A stretch of 64,000 bases of DNA from an uncultured Prochlorococcus sp. (GCA_902520485.1 CABYNZ010000001.1:1-64000); one strand, 5' to 3'; positions 52,893 through 63,294 are shown, numbered from the stretch's first letter. A program made the numbers and translations. Notes: a model not told the origin generated them from the letters alone.

Positions 52893-54530
52893 CTATGTAA
52901 TTACTGTAGGAGTTTCCATTTGAGTAAGTTTTGAAATGTTTAATAAAGCATCCAAATCATTTATTAGGGGTTTCAAAGCTATCTGAGGATTTAACGAAAG
53001 ATTCTGTTGAGGATTGAAAAATTTCTCAAAGTAAAGTCTTAATGTTGCACCCTTAGTTCCTGTTCCAGAGAGGCGCACAATTACTCGAGAATTATCATCA
53101 AGCACCAATCTTAAACCTTGATTTTCACTTTTAGAATTATCAACGGGATCTAGATAGGAAAAGTTATCTGCAACTTTAACTAAATGGCCAGCAAAACTAT
53201 TTCCCTTTAAATTTTCGAGCATAGAAGTTAGATTGCCAAAGATTTGATTAGCAATATTTGAGGGAATTGCCTCATAATCATGTCTTGAATAATAATTCCT
53301 ACCAAATTGTTTCCAATGATTCTGCATCAAATCACTTACCGAACATTTTTTCTCAGCTAAAACTTGTAACCAATACAAAACTGCCCATAGTCCATCTTTC
53401 TCTCTCACATGATTACTACCTGTTCCGAAACTTTCTTCTCCACATAAGGTAATAAAATTTGAATCTAAAAGATTTCCAAAAAACTTCCAGCCAGTAGGTG
53501 TCTCGAAACAAGGTATATTTAATGCTCGAGCAACATTATCAACCGCTGAACTGGTTGGCATGGATCGTGCCACACCTGTAATACCATCTTTATAGCCAGG
53601 GACACATTTTGTGTTAGCAGTGATAACTGCAAGGCTATCACTAGGATTTACAAAACATCCACTTCCTAAAATCATATTCCTATCTCCATCTCCATCACAT
53701 GCAGCACCAAAACTATAAGATTTTTTATTTAATAACAAATCAGCCAAGTGGGATGCGTAAGTAAGATTAGGATCAGGATGTAAACCTCCAAAATCTTTTA
53801 AAGGGTTACCATTCATGACACAATCAGGTAAAAGACCCATTTTTTCAACAAAAATATTTTTTGCATATGGGCCTGTAACTGCATTCATTGCATCAAAGAT
53901 TAACGAGAAGTCTTTCTTTAAAAAATCACTAATTTGATCAAAGTCAAAAATTTTCTCCATCAAATTAGAATAATCTTTTAATCCATCAATAATTTCTAAG
54001 GTTGTTTCACCATAAGAATAAGTTCCATATTCACTAAAATCAGGTAATTGAATTTTACAAATTTTATATCTAGTTAGTAATTGTGAAGCCTTGAAAATCT
54101 TATTAGTAATTATCTCAGGAGCTGGGCCTCCATTAGAGATATTCAATTTCACTCCAAAGTCTCCATCAATCCCACCAGGATTATGACTTGCGGAAAGAAT
54201 AATTCCACCAATAGCGTTTTCTTTTCTAATTAAATGCGATGTCGCAGGAGTAGATAATAAACCGTATTTTGGAACAATGACCTTTTGAACTTTATGAGCA
54301 ATGCATATTTGGACAATTTTTTCTATTGCTTCAATATTGCCATATCTACCATCACCACCAACTACTAATGTTGAACCTTTTAAATCTTCCAATGATTGTA
54401 AGATTGCTTCAATAAATATTTCTAGATAATGTTCTTCCTGAAACTTTAAAGTACTTTTTCTTAATCCAGATGTACCTGGTTTTTGATCTAGAAAAGGGGA
54501 ATTAATATCAATTACACTAACTTTATTCAT
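52893..54530 (-). CDS. pgm: Phosphoglucomutase Pgm
   Basis: Interconverts glucose-1-phosphate and glucose-6-phosphate, feeding glycogen, nucleotide sugar and Calvin-cycle carbon. The 545-residue alpha-D-phosphohexomutase has the phosphoserine loop LSASHNPGG (Ser about 134), the metal loop DGDGDRNM, the sugar-binding loop CGEESFGTGSNHVREKDG and the C-terminal phosphate loop RLSGTGTKGATLR. Length matches the eukaryotic-like Pgm of cyanobacteria. It is monocistronic, transcribed on the minus strand. Confidence 0.95.
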   Translation of the reverse strand: MNKVSVIDINSPFLDQKPGTSGLRKSTLKFQEEHYLEIFIEAILQSLEDLKGSTLVVGGDGRYGNIEAIEKIVQICIAHKVQKVIVPKYGLLSTPATSHLIRKENAIGGIILSASHNPGGIDGDFGVKLNISNGGPAPEIITNKIFKASQLLTRYKICKIQLPDFSEYGTYSYGETTLEIIDGLKDYSNLMEKIFDFDQISDFLKKDFSLIFDAMNAVTGPYAKNIFVEKMGLLPDCVMNGNPLKDFGGLHPDPNLTYASHLADLLLNKKSYSFGAACDGDGDRNMILGSGCFVNPSDSLAVITANTKCVPGYKDGITGVARSMPTSSAVDNVARALNIPCFETPTGWKFFGNLLDSNFITLCGEESFGTGSNHVREKDGLWAVLYWLQVLAEKKCSVSDLMQNHWKQFGRNYYSRHDYEAIPSNIANQIFGNLTSMLENLKGNSFAGHLVKVADNFSYLDPVDNSKSENQGLRLVLDDNSRVIVRLSGTGTKGATLRLYFEKFFNPQQNLSLNPQIALKPLINDLDALLNISKLTQMETPTVIT

Positions 54531-54562
54531 ATTTTTAAGAAACTTCCAAGAATCTAACTAAA

Positions 54563-54733
54563 TTAATGAGGCATTTCGGAAGTTCTTAACATAGCGATAA
54601 ACCATAATGAAGAAATTAATAATGCACTAAGAATTCCATAGTTAACACCAAATTTAGAAATTGTAATTGGAACTATTAGTGGAAACGTTAATGCACCAAA
54701 CAATGGAGTAAAAGCTACAATTTTTTTCAGCAT
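54563..54733 (-). CDS. Small membrane protein, 56 residues
   Basis: The frame MLKKIVAFTPLFGALTFPLI contains two hydrophobic stretches separated by a short polar turn (ISKFGVNYGILSALLISSLW), so it probably has two membrane helices. I do not recognise it. No ribosome-binding site is visible, but that is common here. It starts 12 bases after the DUF4912 gene end on the same strand and is followed by pgm, so it may be co-transcribed with both. Confidence 0.55.
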   Translation of the reverse strand: MLKKIVAFTPLFGALTFPLIVPITISKFGVNYGILSALLISSLWFIAMLRTSEMPH

Positions 54734-54745
54734 TAATTTAATTTA

Positions 54746-55846
54746 TTAAAACCATTCAGTCTCAGCATTATCTTTTTCATTTGTATCGTCAAGTGGTGTA
54801 GTTCTATCAAATTTCATTGATATACTTTTTTCTTGCTCACCAGATACATCAACAGCTTTAATATCATATTTTTGAGTCCCGTCTCTAAATGGGACTTGAA
54901 TTCTAAAAGTACCATCTGCAGCAAGAGGTACATCTTCTCCACCTATTGTCAGTTTTGCAGAGGGCTCTGTAGCTCCATAAACAATTAATTCAGCATCAGC
55001 AACGAGCCAAAAAGATCTATTTTTAACAATTCCGCTTCCAGAATCATTTAAACCTGATGACCATTTACCAGCACCCGAATCTGTGAGATTATCATTGAGG
55101 TTTGTTGAATTTACGTTTTCCATAAATTCTTCAGAACCAACCTTTCTTTTGAGAGGAATGTTAGTTGCTGCTTGGTATAGCCTTTCATGCATACCACTTT
55201 GTTCTGAAACAACAGAATTAGAAATATCGGGGATCGACTCAGAGGTAGAATCTAAATTAAAAGGTACAAATTTATCTAGAATTTGTTCAGAAGGATGAGA
55301 CCCAGGAACATGGCTTATCGAAGAGAATGCCAATGACATCCAGTTAAAACCATATTTATAACCTAATTCGACTTTATAATCTCTATCTGCAAGTGGAATT
55401 GGCAAGTACCACTCCGTACTGTAACTATCAACTGCTATCTCCCTTAGTGTTCCTTGATTCAAGTTGCTTCCTTCAGAACCAGATGCATCAAATAATCGTA
55501 AACATAATTTATTGGCTCCCAAAGATTGTGCTTTTTCTCTATCTGTATCAGAAATTTGCCAAAAAACATAAGCCCAGTCTGGATCTCTGGGTAGGAAAAC
55601 TACATTTGTTTTAATTTCTTCACTGCTGTCGTAAGCAATGGACTCAGAAGTTTTAACAGATTTTGAAACAGGGGCTGTTGTATATGTTTTTTTTATAGAT
55701 TTTTCTTGATATTTTAGTATTAAATCAACTAAAACAGCTTTTTTTTTGCGACTGTAAAGCGGAACAGATAATTTACTTGCTTCTTGACGTAATTTTCTGA
55801 GGGTTAGTGAGAGTAGTTGATCTTTATTCATGATCCCATCAGCCAC
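54746..55846 (-). CDS. DUF4912 protein with Rho-N/SAP-like N-terminus
   Basis: A 366-residue protein. The N-terminal 50 residues (NKDQLLSLTLRKLRQEASKL then SVPLYSRKKKAVLVDLILKY) look like a SAP/Rho-N-type helix-turn-helix; a DUF4912 region follows (VVFLPRDPDWAYVFWQ). The C-terminal part has beta-sandwich character (ELIVYGATEPSAKLTIGGED). It could link nucleic acids to another surface, which is a guess. GTG at 55846 has GGAG eight bases upstream; ATG at 55831 is an alternative. Confidence 0.75.
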   Translation of the reverse strand: MADGIMNKDQLLSLTLRKLRQEASKLSVPLYSRKKKAVLVDLILKYQEKSIKKTYTTAPVSKSVKTSESIAYDSSEEIKTNVVFLPRDPDWAYVFWQISDTDREKAQSLGANKLCLRLFDASGSEGSNLNQGTLREIAVDSYSTEWYLPIPLADRDYKVELGYKYGFNWMSLAFSSISHVPGSHPSEQILDKFVPFNLDSTSESIPDISNSVVSEQSGMHERLYQAATNIPLKRKVGSEEFMENVNSTNLNDNLTDSGAGKWSSGLNDSGSGIVKNRSFWLVADAELIVYGATEPSAKLTIGGEDVPLAADGTFRIQVPFRDGTQKYDIKAVDVSGEQEKSISMKFDRTTPLDDTNEKDNAETEWF

Positions 55847-56119
55847 TTTAAATTCTCCGTTTTTGTTTGGGATCAGTATGTTCTTTTTTTTTAGAAATTG
55901 TGTGTCTTTTTGGCTTGTCGTCAGGATCCTCTGACTACTAAAAAATTTTCAAAATCGATATTTCTTTTCAAAACAGTTGGTATCAAAGAAATTCATTAAT
56001 TTTCAGATCTTTTTGTAATGTAGATTAATTTTCTTTTTTTTTAAATTTTATTACCTGAATTTGTTATCGACTCAACAAAAATATATTTTTTCTTCGGGAT
56101 CAGTTGAATAAGAGAGAAT
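55847..56119. other. Intergenic region of 273 bases upstream of the DUF4912 gene
   Basis: Very AT-rich, no reading frame of note. It would be the leader and promoter region of the minus-strand DUF4912 gene. The nonamer GGGATCAGT occurs twice, at 55869 and 56096, which may be chance. I see no terminator hairpin for the 117-residue gene that ends at 56120. Confidence 0.5.
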
Positions 56120-56473
56120 TCAGCGTTGTTCAACTAGAAGTACTAAATCATCTATCTCTAAATCCTCAATACTTTTACCTATTTTTTTTGAAAAAGTACT
56201 TAATTTTTTAGAAGTTGATTCTAACTGCTCATAAAAAAGATCGCTAAATACTTTATCATCAAATTTTTTGGATTGGTTATCACACCATTCTCTCAGGGGA
56301 TTTTTATGTTGATATTCCAAACTATTATCTAAATTGATAATTTTTATAATTTGAAGACAATGTGCGAGTATTCTTAAATGATGTTTCTGCATCATAGGTA
56401 AATCAAGATTATCAATTTCTTGAATAGTTTCTATGTTTAATGGGTTAGACGAGGGATCAAGATGATTAGACAT
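56120..56473 (-). CDS. Conserved hypothetical protein, 117 residues, divergent from sufB
   Basis: I do not recognise the family. The protein is helical and acidic, with HLDPSSNPLNIETIQEIDNL, a MMQKHHLRILAHCLQIIKI block and the C-terminus KIGKSIEDLEIDDLVLLVEQR. It has no DNA-binding motif or Fe-S cysteine set, so it is not an obvious SufR, the regulator that occupies this divergent position in many cyanobacteria. Only about 97 bases separate its start from sufB, so both promoters share the gap. Confidence 0.65.
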   Translation of the reverse strand: MSNHLDPSSNPLNIETIQEIDNLDLPMMQKHHLRILAHCLQIIKIINLDNSLEYQHKNPLREWCDNQSKKFDDKVFSDLFYEQLESTSKKLSTFSKKIGKSIEDLEIDDLVLLVEQR

Positions 56474-56509
56474 TAATTTTTAGCTTTAATAAAGGAAAAA
56501 AACTCAATA

Positions 56510-56543
56510 TTGGGGGTATCTTTCGTTAAAGTATATAAAGCTA
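56510..56543 (+). promoter_or_regulatory. Candidate promoter of the suf operon
   Basis: TTGGGG (56510-56515) and TATATA (56532-56537) are separated by 16 bases, giving a start site near 56545 and a leader of about 25 bases to the sufB ATG. An inverted repeat TAGCTTTA (56481-56488) and TAAAGCTA (56536-56543) flanks the -35 and overlaps the -10. The repeat could be an operator, but the arms are far apart. Confidence 0.4.
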
Positions 56544-56569
56544 ATTGTAATAAGTTATTTTTTGATAAC

Positions 56570-58012
56570 ATGGTCAACGAAAATTTAGTTAAAGATGTAG
56601 TAAAAGAGCCTTACAAATACGGTTTCGTTACTGATATTGAAACTGAAAAAATAGAAAAAGGATTAAATGAAGATATCATAAAATTAATTTCACAGAAAAA
56701 AGAAGAGCCAAAATTTCTTCTTGATTTTAGATTAAAAGCCTTTAAAAAATGGCAAAAAATGAAAGAGCCTGATTGGGCAGCATTAGGATATAAAAAAATT
56801 GATTATCAAGATATTATTTATTACTCTGCTCCTAAGCAAAAAGAGAAAATTTCTAGCTTAGATGAAGTTGATCCCAAACTTCTTGAGACTTTTGACAAAT
56901 TAGGAATACCCCTCACGGAGCAAAAAAAACTCACAAATGTAGCAGTAGATGCTGTCTTTGATAGTGTTTCTATAGCCACAACTTTTAGAGAAGAACTTGC
57001 TGAACATGGAGTTATATTTTGCTCAATTAGTGAAGCAGTAAAAAATCACGCGGATTTGATTGAAAAATATTTAGGTACAGTAGTTCCGGCTAGTGATAAT
57101 TATTTTGCAGCACTAAATTCTGCAGTTTTTAGTGATGGTTCTTTTGTTTATATCCCAAAGGGTATTACCTGCCCTATGGATCTATCTTCTTACTTCAGAA
57201 TTAATAGTGGAGATTCAGGACAATTCGAAAGAACACTAATCATTGCTGAAGAATCAAGTTCTGTAAGTTATCTAGAAGGTTGTACAGCTCCAATGTTTGA
57301 TACAAATACACTACATGCAGCAGTTGTAGAGCTTATAGCATTAGACGACGCCTCAATAAAATATTCAACAGTGCAAAATTGGTATGCTGGTGATGAAGAA
57401 GGTATTGGCGGAATTTTTAATTTTGTCACCAAGAGAGGAAAATGTTTAGGTAAGAGAAGTAAAATTAGCTGGTCTCAAGTTGAAACAGGGTCTGCAATTA
57501 CATGGAAATATCCTAGCTGTCTTCTTTTAGGGGAAGAATCGGTAGGAGAATTTTATTCAGTGGCTCTCACCAATAATCTTCAGCAAGCAGATACCGGCAC
57601 AAAAATGATCCATATTGGTCCTAAGACCAAATCAACTATTGTTAGCAAAGGTATTAGTGCAGGTAACTCAAAAAATAGCTATAGAGGTCTTGTGAAAATG
57701 GGAACAAAAGCTACAGGATCAAGAAATTACAGTCAATGTGATTCAATGTTAATAGGTGATCAAGCTTCTGCAAACACATTCCCTTACATCAAATCTCAAC
57801 AACCCAATTCCGAAATTGAGCATGAAGCAAGCACATGTAGAATCTCAGAAGACCAACTTTTTTATCTCCAAAGCAGAGGTATAGAATTTGAGGAGGCAGT
57901 ATCTATGATGGTCAGCGGTTTTTGCAGAGATGTATTTAATCAATTACCTATGGAATTTGCTGCTGAAGCAGATAAGTTACTGGCACTTAAACTAGAGGGA
58001 TCAGTAGGTTAA
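56570..58012 (+). CDS. sufB: Fe-S cluster assembly scaffold subunit SufB
   Basis: Core subunit of the SufBCD complex that builds iron-sulfur clusters under oxidative conditions. I start at the ATG at 56570, giving 480 residues; the open frame reaches back to a TTG at 56510, but the promoter lies there. Family blocks [16 protein letters not shown], [16 protein letters not shown] and [19 protein letters not shown] are present, with the conserved Cys in STCRISEDQ. First gene of sufBCDS. SufR is not seen nearby. Confidence 0.95.
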   Translation: MVNENLVKDVVKEPYKYGFVTDIETEKIEKGLNEDIIKLISQKKEEPKFLLDFRLKAFKKWQKMKEPDWAALGYKKIDYQDIIYYSAPKQKEKISSLDEVDPKLLETFDKLGIPLTEQKKLTNVAVDAVFDSVSIATTFREELAEHGVIFCSISEAVKNHADLIEKYLGTVVPASDNYFAALNSAVFSDGSFVYIPKGITCPMDLSSYFRINSGDSGQFERTLIIAEESSSVSYLEGCTAPMFDTNTLHAAVVELIALDDASIKYSTVQNWYAGDEEGIGGIFNFVTKRGKCLGKRSKISWSQVETGSAITWKYPSCLLLGEESVGEFYSVALTNNLQQADTGTKMIHIGPKTKSTIVSKGISAGNSKNSYRGLVKMGTKATGSRNYSQCDSMLIGDQASANTFPYIKSQQPNSEIEHEASTCRISEDQLFYLQSRGIEFEEAVSMMVSGFCRDVFNQLPMEFAAEADKLLALKLEGSVG

Positions 58013-58033
58013 TTAATCAATTTCTAAACTGAA

Positions 58034-58819
58034 ATGCAAAGTAAAATGAAAGAACCAGATCCAATTTTAGAAGTTGAAAATCTCTCTGCATCTACTGATA
58101 ATCTTCAAATTTTAAAAGGGGTTTCACTTACTGTCTATCCTGGAGAGATCCATGCCATTATGGGAAGAAATGGATGTGGCAAAAGTACTCTTTCAAAAAT
58201 CATTGCAGGACATCCCTCTTATAATATTACAGATGGGGACATAAAATTTTTAGGTGAAAACATCAACTCTCTAGAACCTGAAGAGAGATCTCAATCAGGA
58301 ATTTTTCTTGGTTTTCAATATCCAATTGAGATTCCAGGTGTAAGTAATCTTGAGTTTCTTAGAGTTTCAACTAATGCTAGAAGAAAATTCCTCAACAAAG
58401 AAGAATTGGATACTTTTGATTTTGAAGAATTAGTTAAAGAAAAGTTAGAAATTGTGAAAATGGATCAGGCATTCCTATCAAGGAGTGTGAATCAAGGCTT
58501 TTCTGGAGGTGAAAAAAAAAGAAATGAGATTCTGCAAATGGCTTTACTTGAGCCAAAGATAGCAATATTAGATGAGACCGATTCTGGTCTTGATATCGAT
58601 GCTCTTAGAATAGTTGCATCAGGAATTAAAAAAATATCTAATGCACAAACTGGAATTATACTTATTACCCACTATCAAAGATTATTAGATGAAATTAAAC
58701 CAAATTATGTCCATGTTATGTCAGACGGACAAATCATAAAAACTGGTGAGAGTGATCTTGCTCTAGAGCTTGAGGAAAAAGGGTATGAATGGACTGATAA
58801 CTTTATAAAAGAGACCTAA
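58034..58819 (+). CDS. sufC: Fe-S assembly ATPase SufC
   Basis: ABC-type ATPase of the SufBCD complex. The 261-residue protein has Walker [11 protein letters not shown]-loop ([12 protein letters not shown]), the signature [11 protein letters not shown] typical of SufC, Walker [12 protein letters not shown] (Glu and Asp) and the H-loop (ITHYQRLL). It follows sufB by 21 bases on the same strand. Its start could be the ATG at 58034 or 58046. It sits with sufB, sufD and sufS in one operon. Confidence 0.97.
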   Translation: MQSKMKEPDPILEVENLSASTDNLQILKGVSLTVYPGEIHAIMGRNGCGKSTLSKIIAGHPSYNITDGDIKFLGENINSLEPEERSQSGIFLGFQYPIEIPGVSNLEFLRVSTNARRKFLNKEELDTFDFEELVKEKLEIVKMDQAFLSRSVNQGFSGGEKKRNEILQMALLEPKIAILDETDSGLDIDALRIVASGIKKISNAQTGIILITHYQRLLDEIKPNYVHVMSDGQIIKTGESDLALELEEKGYEWTDNFIKET

Positions 58820-58823
58820 ACAA

Positions 58824-60041
58824 ATGAAAATTATTGAAAAAATAAAAGCTAATAAATCGGATGATAACCTAACAGAAATACAAAAAATCTGTCTTCATAA
58901 ATTACAGTCAAGCCCTCTCCCTAATCCTAAAAGTGAACTATGGAGACTTTCAAATAAATCAAAATTATCAAACTTTTTAGATTACTCAGTTAATGAAAAA
59001 GATTCAAAATTTGATATACCATATCCGAAAAATTCGCAAAGTACTATTCGATTAATAATTGGTGATAATTGCCAAATTAAATTAATAGAGAAAAATTATT
59101 CAATACAGCAATTAAGTGAGGATGAATTACAAAAATATATCAAGGAACAGATATCTTTTTTTAAGCAAAACGAAAATTGGAGTGATTTACTAAATCTGTC
59201 TTTAAGTTGTAAAAATAATATTTTGGGATTAAAAATAAATGGATCAAAAATTCCTCCTATTGAAATTTTTAGTCATGCATCAAGTAATTCTTTAAACGCA
59301 AAAACCCTTGTAATATTTTTAGAAAAGAATTGTGATATTGAATTATTACAAGTAAATCTTGGTAAAGAAAACTCTTCATTAACTCAATCAACTTTCTTTT
59401 GCTTGAAAGAAAATAGTTCCGTAAATCATGGTGTTGTTTCTTACGGTGAAAATAGATCCAATCTATTAAATTCTCTCAATGTAATTCAACAAAAAAATAG
59501 TGCATACAACCTAGGATCTTTACACTTCAAATTCAATTACGCGAGATTTGAAATTAGTATTAAACAATCTGCAGGAAACGCTAAAACAAATATCAAAGGG
59601 ATGCAAATAACAAAAAAAGATGAGCAAATTTCAACCTATACAAAAATAGAATTTAATGGCCCAAATGGATTTCTAGATCAAATTAATAAATCACTTGCTG
59701 ATGATAAATCACATGCAATATTTGAAGGTTCAATAATAGTTCCGAAAATTGCCCAGAGAACTGATGCGTCCCAATTAAGCAGAAATTTACTTTTATCAAA
59801 GCTCGCACAAATAGATACCAAACCTCAATTAGAAATAATTGCTGATGATGTCAAATGCAAGCATGGAGCTACAATTTCGCAACTAAATGAAGAAGAACTT
59901 TTTTATATGCGCACAAGAGGGATCACATTAACAGAAGCAAGTAAACTACAATTAAGTTCTTACTTTCAAGAAATAATTTCATTTATTCCCATTTCAAAAG
60001 ATAAATGGGATTTGCTTGATAAACTTTTAAATGAGAATTAA
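58824..60041 (+). CDS. sufD: Fe-S assembly protein SufD
   Basis: Partner of SufB in the SufBC2D scaffold. The 405-residue protein has the SufD beta-helix C-terminal half with ADDVKCKHGATISQLNEEELFYMRTRGI, and the ending with the conserved Arg-Gly. Its N-terminal half is variable and Lys/Ser-rich, as in other SufD. It follows sufC by four bases, and its stop codon overlaps the sufS start by one base (TAATG). Confidence 0.95.
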   Translation: MKIIEKIKANKSDDNLTEIQKICLHKLQSSPLPNPKSELWRLSNKSKLSNFLDYSVNEKDSKFDIPYPKNSQSTIRLIIGDNCQIKLIEKNYSIQQLSEDELQKYIKEQISFFKQNENWSDLLNLSLSCKNNILGLKINGSKIPPIEIFSHASSNSLNAKTLVIFLEKNCDIELLQVNLGKENSSLTQSTFFCLKENSSVNHGVVSYGENRSNLLNSLNVIQQKNSAYNLGSLHFKFNYARFEISIKQSAGNAKTNIKGMQITKKDEQISTYTKIEFNGPNGFLDQINKSLADDKSHAIFEGSIIVPKIAQRTDASQLSRNLLLSKLAQIDTKPQLEIIADDVKCKHGATISQLNEEELFYMRTRGITLTEASKLQLSSYFQEIISFIPISKDKWDLLDKLLNEN

Positions 60042-61294
60042 TGGAAACGATTCAAAATTTTCCTCAAATAACTAAGAAAGACTTTCCTCTTTTAAATAAG
60101 AACTTAAAAAGTAATGAGCAAATTATTTATTTAGACCATGCTGCAACCACACAAAAACCAGTGCAAGTCTTAAAAAAAATTGATGAATATTACAAAAACT
60201 TTAATGCTAATGTACATAGAGGGGCTCATCAATTAAGTGCTAAAGCAACAGAAGAATTTGAAAATGCACGATATCTAATTAGCAAATATATAAAAGCGAA
60301 TTCAACAAAAGAAATTATTTTCACAAGAAATGCTACTGAGGCAATCAATCTAGTAGCTAGATCATGGGGCGAATATTCATTAAAAGAAAATGATGAAATT
60401 CTCTTATCAATAATGGAGCATCATAGCAATATTGTTCCATGGCAAATGGTTGCAGCAAAAAATAAATGCAAATTAAAATTTATAGGTATAGATAAAGATG
60501 GGAAATTAGATATAGACGACTTTAAATCAAAACTAACATCTAGAACTAAACTTGTTAGCCTGGTTCATATTAGTAATACTCTAGGTTGCTGTAATCCAAT
60601 CAAAGAAATAACTAAATTAGCTAAACAAAAAGGTTCTTTAGTCTTAATAGATGCATGCCAAAGTTTGGCTCATCGAAAACTAGATGTGATTGATCTTAAT
60701 ATAGATTTTTTGGCTGGATCAGGACATAAACTATGCGGTCCTACAGGTATTGGTTTCCTCTGGTCAAGAAAAGAAATCCTAGAAAAAATTCCTCCTCTCT
60801 TCGGAGGTGGCGAAATGATTCAAGATGTTTTTGAAGAGACAAGTACTTGGGCAGAGCTACCACACAAATTTGAAGCTGGAACTCCAGCCATTGCAGAAGC
60901 AATAGGTCTCGCAGAAGCAATAAATTATATTAACAATATTGGATTGAATCAAATTCATGAATATGAAAAGACTATTACTAAATATTTATTTGAAAAATTA
61001 AATCAAATAGAAAATATTGAAATCATAGGTCCATCGCCAAATATAGATCCAGACAGAGCCTCACTTGCCACCTTTTATATAAAAAATATACATTCAAATG
61101 ATATTGCTGAAATTCTTGATTCAAAAGGAATTTGCATCAGAAGTGGTCACCATTGCTGTCAACCTCTTCACAGATACATTGGAATTAAATCAACAGCAAG
61201 AATCAGCATGAATTTCACAACCAATAAGGAAGAAATTGATATGTTTATAGATAAATTAAAGGATACTATTGATTTTCTAAAAATCAATTCTTAA
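60041..61294 (+). CDS. sufS: Cysteine desulfurase SufS
   Basis: PLP enzyme that releases sulfur from cysteine for the SufBCD complex. The 417-residue protein has the PLP lysine Lys230 in AGSGHKLCGP, the substrate block NATEAINLVA and the active-site Cys372 in RSGHHCC, typical of group II desulfurases. The sulfur acceptor SufE or SufU is not in this window. The start shares one base with the sufD stop. Its end overlaps the S9 peptidase gene on the other strand by four bases. Confidence 0.96.
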   Translation: METIQNFPQITKKDFPLLNKNLKSNEQIIYLDHAATTQKPVQVLKKIDEYYKNFNANVHRGAHQLSAKATEEFENARYLISKYIKANSTKEIIFTRNATEAINLVARSWGEYSLKENDEILLSIMEHHSNIVPWQMVAAKNKCKLKFIGIDKDGKLDIDDFKSKLTSRTKLVSLVHISNTLGCCNPIKEITKLAKQKGSLVLIDACQSLAHRKLDVIDLNIDFLAGSGHKLCGPTGIGFLWSRKEILEKIPPLFGGGEMIQDVFEETSTWAELPHKFEAGTPAIAEAIGLAEAINYINNIGLNQIHEYEKTITKYLFEKLNQIENIEIIGPSPNIDPDRASLATFYIKNIHSNDIAEILDSKGICIRSGHHCCQPLHRYIGIKSTARISMNFTTNKEEIDMFIDKLKDTIDFLKINS

Positions 61295-63216
61295 ATATTC
61301 AAAGCATTTTTTAAAAAATCCTGAGATTTTTGCATTACTACTTTTTTATTTTCAATATTTCTAAAACCATGCCCTTCATTATCAAAAAAAATAACTTCTG
61401 AATATTTATTATTCTGAATCAAAATTTCTTGAATTTTTAAAGTTTGTTTATAAGAAATAACTTTATCTTTTTTTCCATGAAACAACAAGATAGGTTTTTT
61501 TATTTTGTTAATATGATTTATCGGTGATCTATTTATATAGTCATCATGATTTTTTGCATAATTTCCTAACAAAGAATTTAAATAATCTTTTTCAAACCTA
61601 TGAGTATTGTAAAGCATATCCTTCAAATCAATAACAGGATATTTACAAATTGCTGCTGTAAAAATAGACCCATATAATAAACAGTTCAAAGCAGTTAAAC
61701 CACCAGCACTATTCCCAAAAATTACTACTTTTTCACTATCAACTTGATTTGATTTAATCAATTCAAGAGCTAGTGCCTTGCAATCATAAGAATCAACAAT
61801 ACCCCATTTATAGTTCAACCTCTCTCTATATGCTTTGCCAAATCCTGATGATCCTCCATAATTGACTTCAGCAACAAAAAATCCTTTCGACGTCCAATAT
61901 TGAACTTCAGAATTATATGATCCATCAAAACATGCAGTTGGTCCGCTATGTGCTCTAACAAGAAGCGGTGGCTTTCTAAAATTTTCGACAAGCGGCCTAT
62001 AAATAAAAGAATGAGTAGATTGGGCCTCAAAACCTTTAAACCAAAATGTTTCAGGTTTTGAACAATCTTTTATATGATCAAAAAATATCTGCTCAGAAAA
62101 ATTTGATAAAACTTTTTTTGCAAAATCAATTTCAAATACAATTCCCAAAAAATCAGATCCATAACCTTTTAAAATTACTTTTTTCTGAAAAACATTGAAA
62201 TCACTTATTGAGGTAAAAGGAGTAGAAAATTCTTTAACAAATTCAAGATCTTTATATTGTTCCAATATTAAACTATTTTCTTTTTTTGCTATGCAAAATA
62301 AATTTTTTATATTCCCTGAAAAGAATGTTATTCCAGTTACCCATTGTGGTGCTCCATATTCAATCAAATTTCTCTCTAATCTTTTCTTAATAAAAATATT
62401 ATCAATTTCACTAACATCTAAAAACAATAAGTTCCACCATCCAGAACTATCTTCAGAACATACTAGAAGTGTTTCACTTATCCAATAGGGTTGAAAAAAA
62501 GAAACGTTTTTCTTGGCATTTATCTGCTTATTTGAGAATTTTTTTATTTTTTGTATCTCTCCATCTAGATCTATTTGAGCAAAAAACAGATCATTTTTTT
62601 CCCAGGGCATGTATGGAGAATCCCACTCTATCCAAGAAATTAATCTAGCAGAAGTATTAGAAGATAATTCTCCAGCAAAATTTTTAAATTTTTTTATTAG
62701 ATGAATATCTTGTTTAGTTTTTTTTAAATTTAAAGAAAATAAATAATCTCTATTATTTATCTCGCAAATACCATACAAAAAAAATTTTTCAGAAATAACA
62801 AATGAAGAATCGAAATTTCCATCAATTGATTTAGATAGTTGTATGGGTTCTTGAATAGAATCAAGGTATTTTTTTTGACTTCTATAATGCAACGCTGCCT
62901 CTTTAAAAATTTGAAACCATAATGCCTTAGTAATCTGATCTATCCATATCAAATAAAAATTATCTTTAAAATTTATACATTTATAAGATTTACCGCCATA
63001 TCCATGAAAATTATTTTTAATATTAAATTTTTTACTTGTTAATTTCTGAGGAAACGCCTTTTTATCATTAAATGGTCTTGCGAATATGGCATTCTCATTT
63101 TGACCTTCTCCAACAACATCAATCCAAAAAATGGTATCCCTAATAATAGTTAATTCCTTGAAAGCATTTTTTTTAGATTCAGTTTGCCTAACTTTTAATT
63201 TATCATCATTACTCAT
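61291..63216 (-). CDS. S9 (prolyl oligopeptidase) family peptidase
   Basis: A 641-residue serine peptidase with an N-terminal beta-propeller-like region (residues 1-370, poorly conserved) and a C-terminal alpha/beta-hydrolase. The nucleophile elbow GNSAGG, a late acidic loop (HGKKDKVISY) and the catalytic His in EGHGF are intact. No signal peptide, so it is cytosolic and probably trims small peptides. The propeller is AT-rich and diverged. Convergent with sufS. Confidence 0.9.
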   Translation of the reverse strand: MSNDDKLKVRQTESKKNAFKELTIIRDTIFWIDVVGEGQNENAIFARPFNDKKAFPQKLTSKKFNIKNNFHGYGGKSYKCINFKDNFYLIWIDQITKALWFQIFKEAALHYRSQKKYLDSIQEPIQLSKSIDGNFDSSFVISEKFFLYGICEINNRDYLFSLNLKKTKQDIHLIKKFKNFAGELSSNTSARLISWIEWDSPYMPWEKNDLFFAQIDLDGEIQKIKKFSNKQINAKKNVSFFQPYWISETLLVCSEDSSGWWNLLFLDVSEIDNIFIKKRLERNLIEYGAPQWVTGITFFSGNIKNLFCIAKKENSLILEQYKDLEFVKEFSTPFTSISDFNVFQKKVILKGYGSDFLGIVFEIDFAKKVLSNFSEQIFFDHIKDCSKPETFWFKGFEAQSTHSFIYRPLVENFRKPPLLVRAHSGPTACFDGSYNSEVQYWTSKGFFVAEVNYGGSSGFGKAYRERLNYKWGIVDSYDCKALALELIKSNQVDSEKVVIFGNSAGGLTALNCLLYGSIFTAAICKYPVIDLKDMLYNTHRFEKDYLNSLLGNYAKNHDDYINRSPINHINKIKKPILLFHGKKDKVISYKQTLKIQEILIQNNKYSEVIFFDNEGHGFRNIENKKVVMQKSQDFLKNALNI

Positions 63217-63294
63217 TTAAAAAAAATATAAAGAAAGTAAATTAAAGTGCTAGTATTTTTATAGCTAAACTCTTAATTAAAAACTTTTTTTAAC

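Noticed and set aside
55869..56104. Nonamer GGGATCAGT present twice upstream of the DUF4912 gene
   Set aside because: Two copies of nine bases over 230 bases, without palindromic structure or link to a promoter, can be chance.
56510..56569. Upstream TTG start for sufB
   Set aside because: The extra 20 residues are atypical for SufB, and a good -35/-10 pair lies inside that stretch, so it is untranslated.
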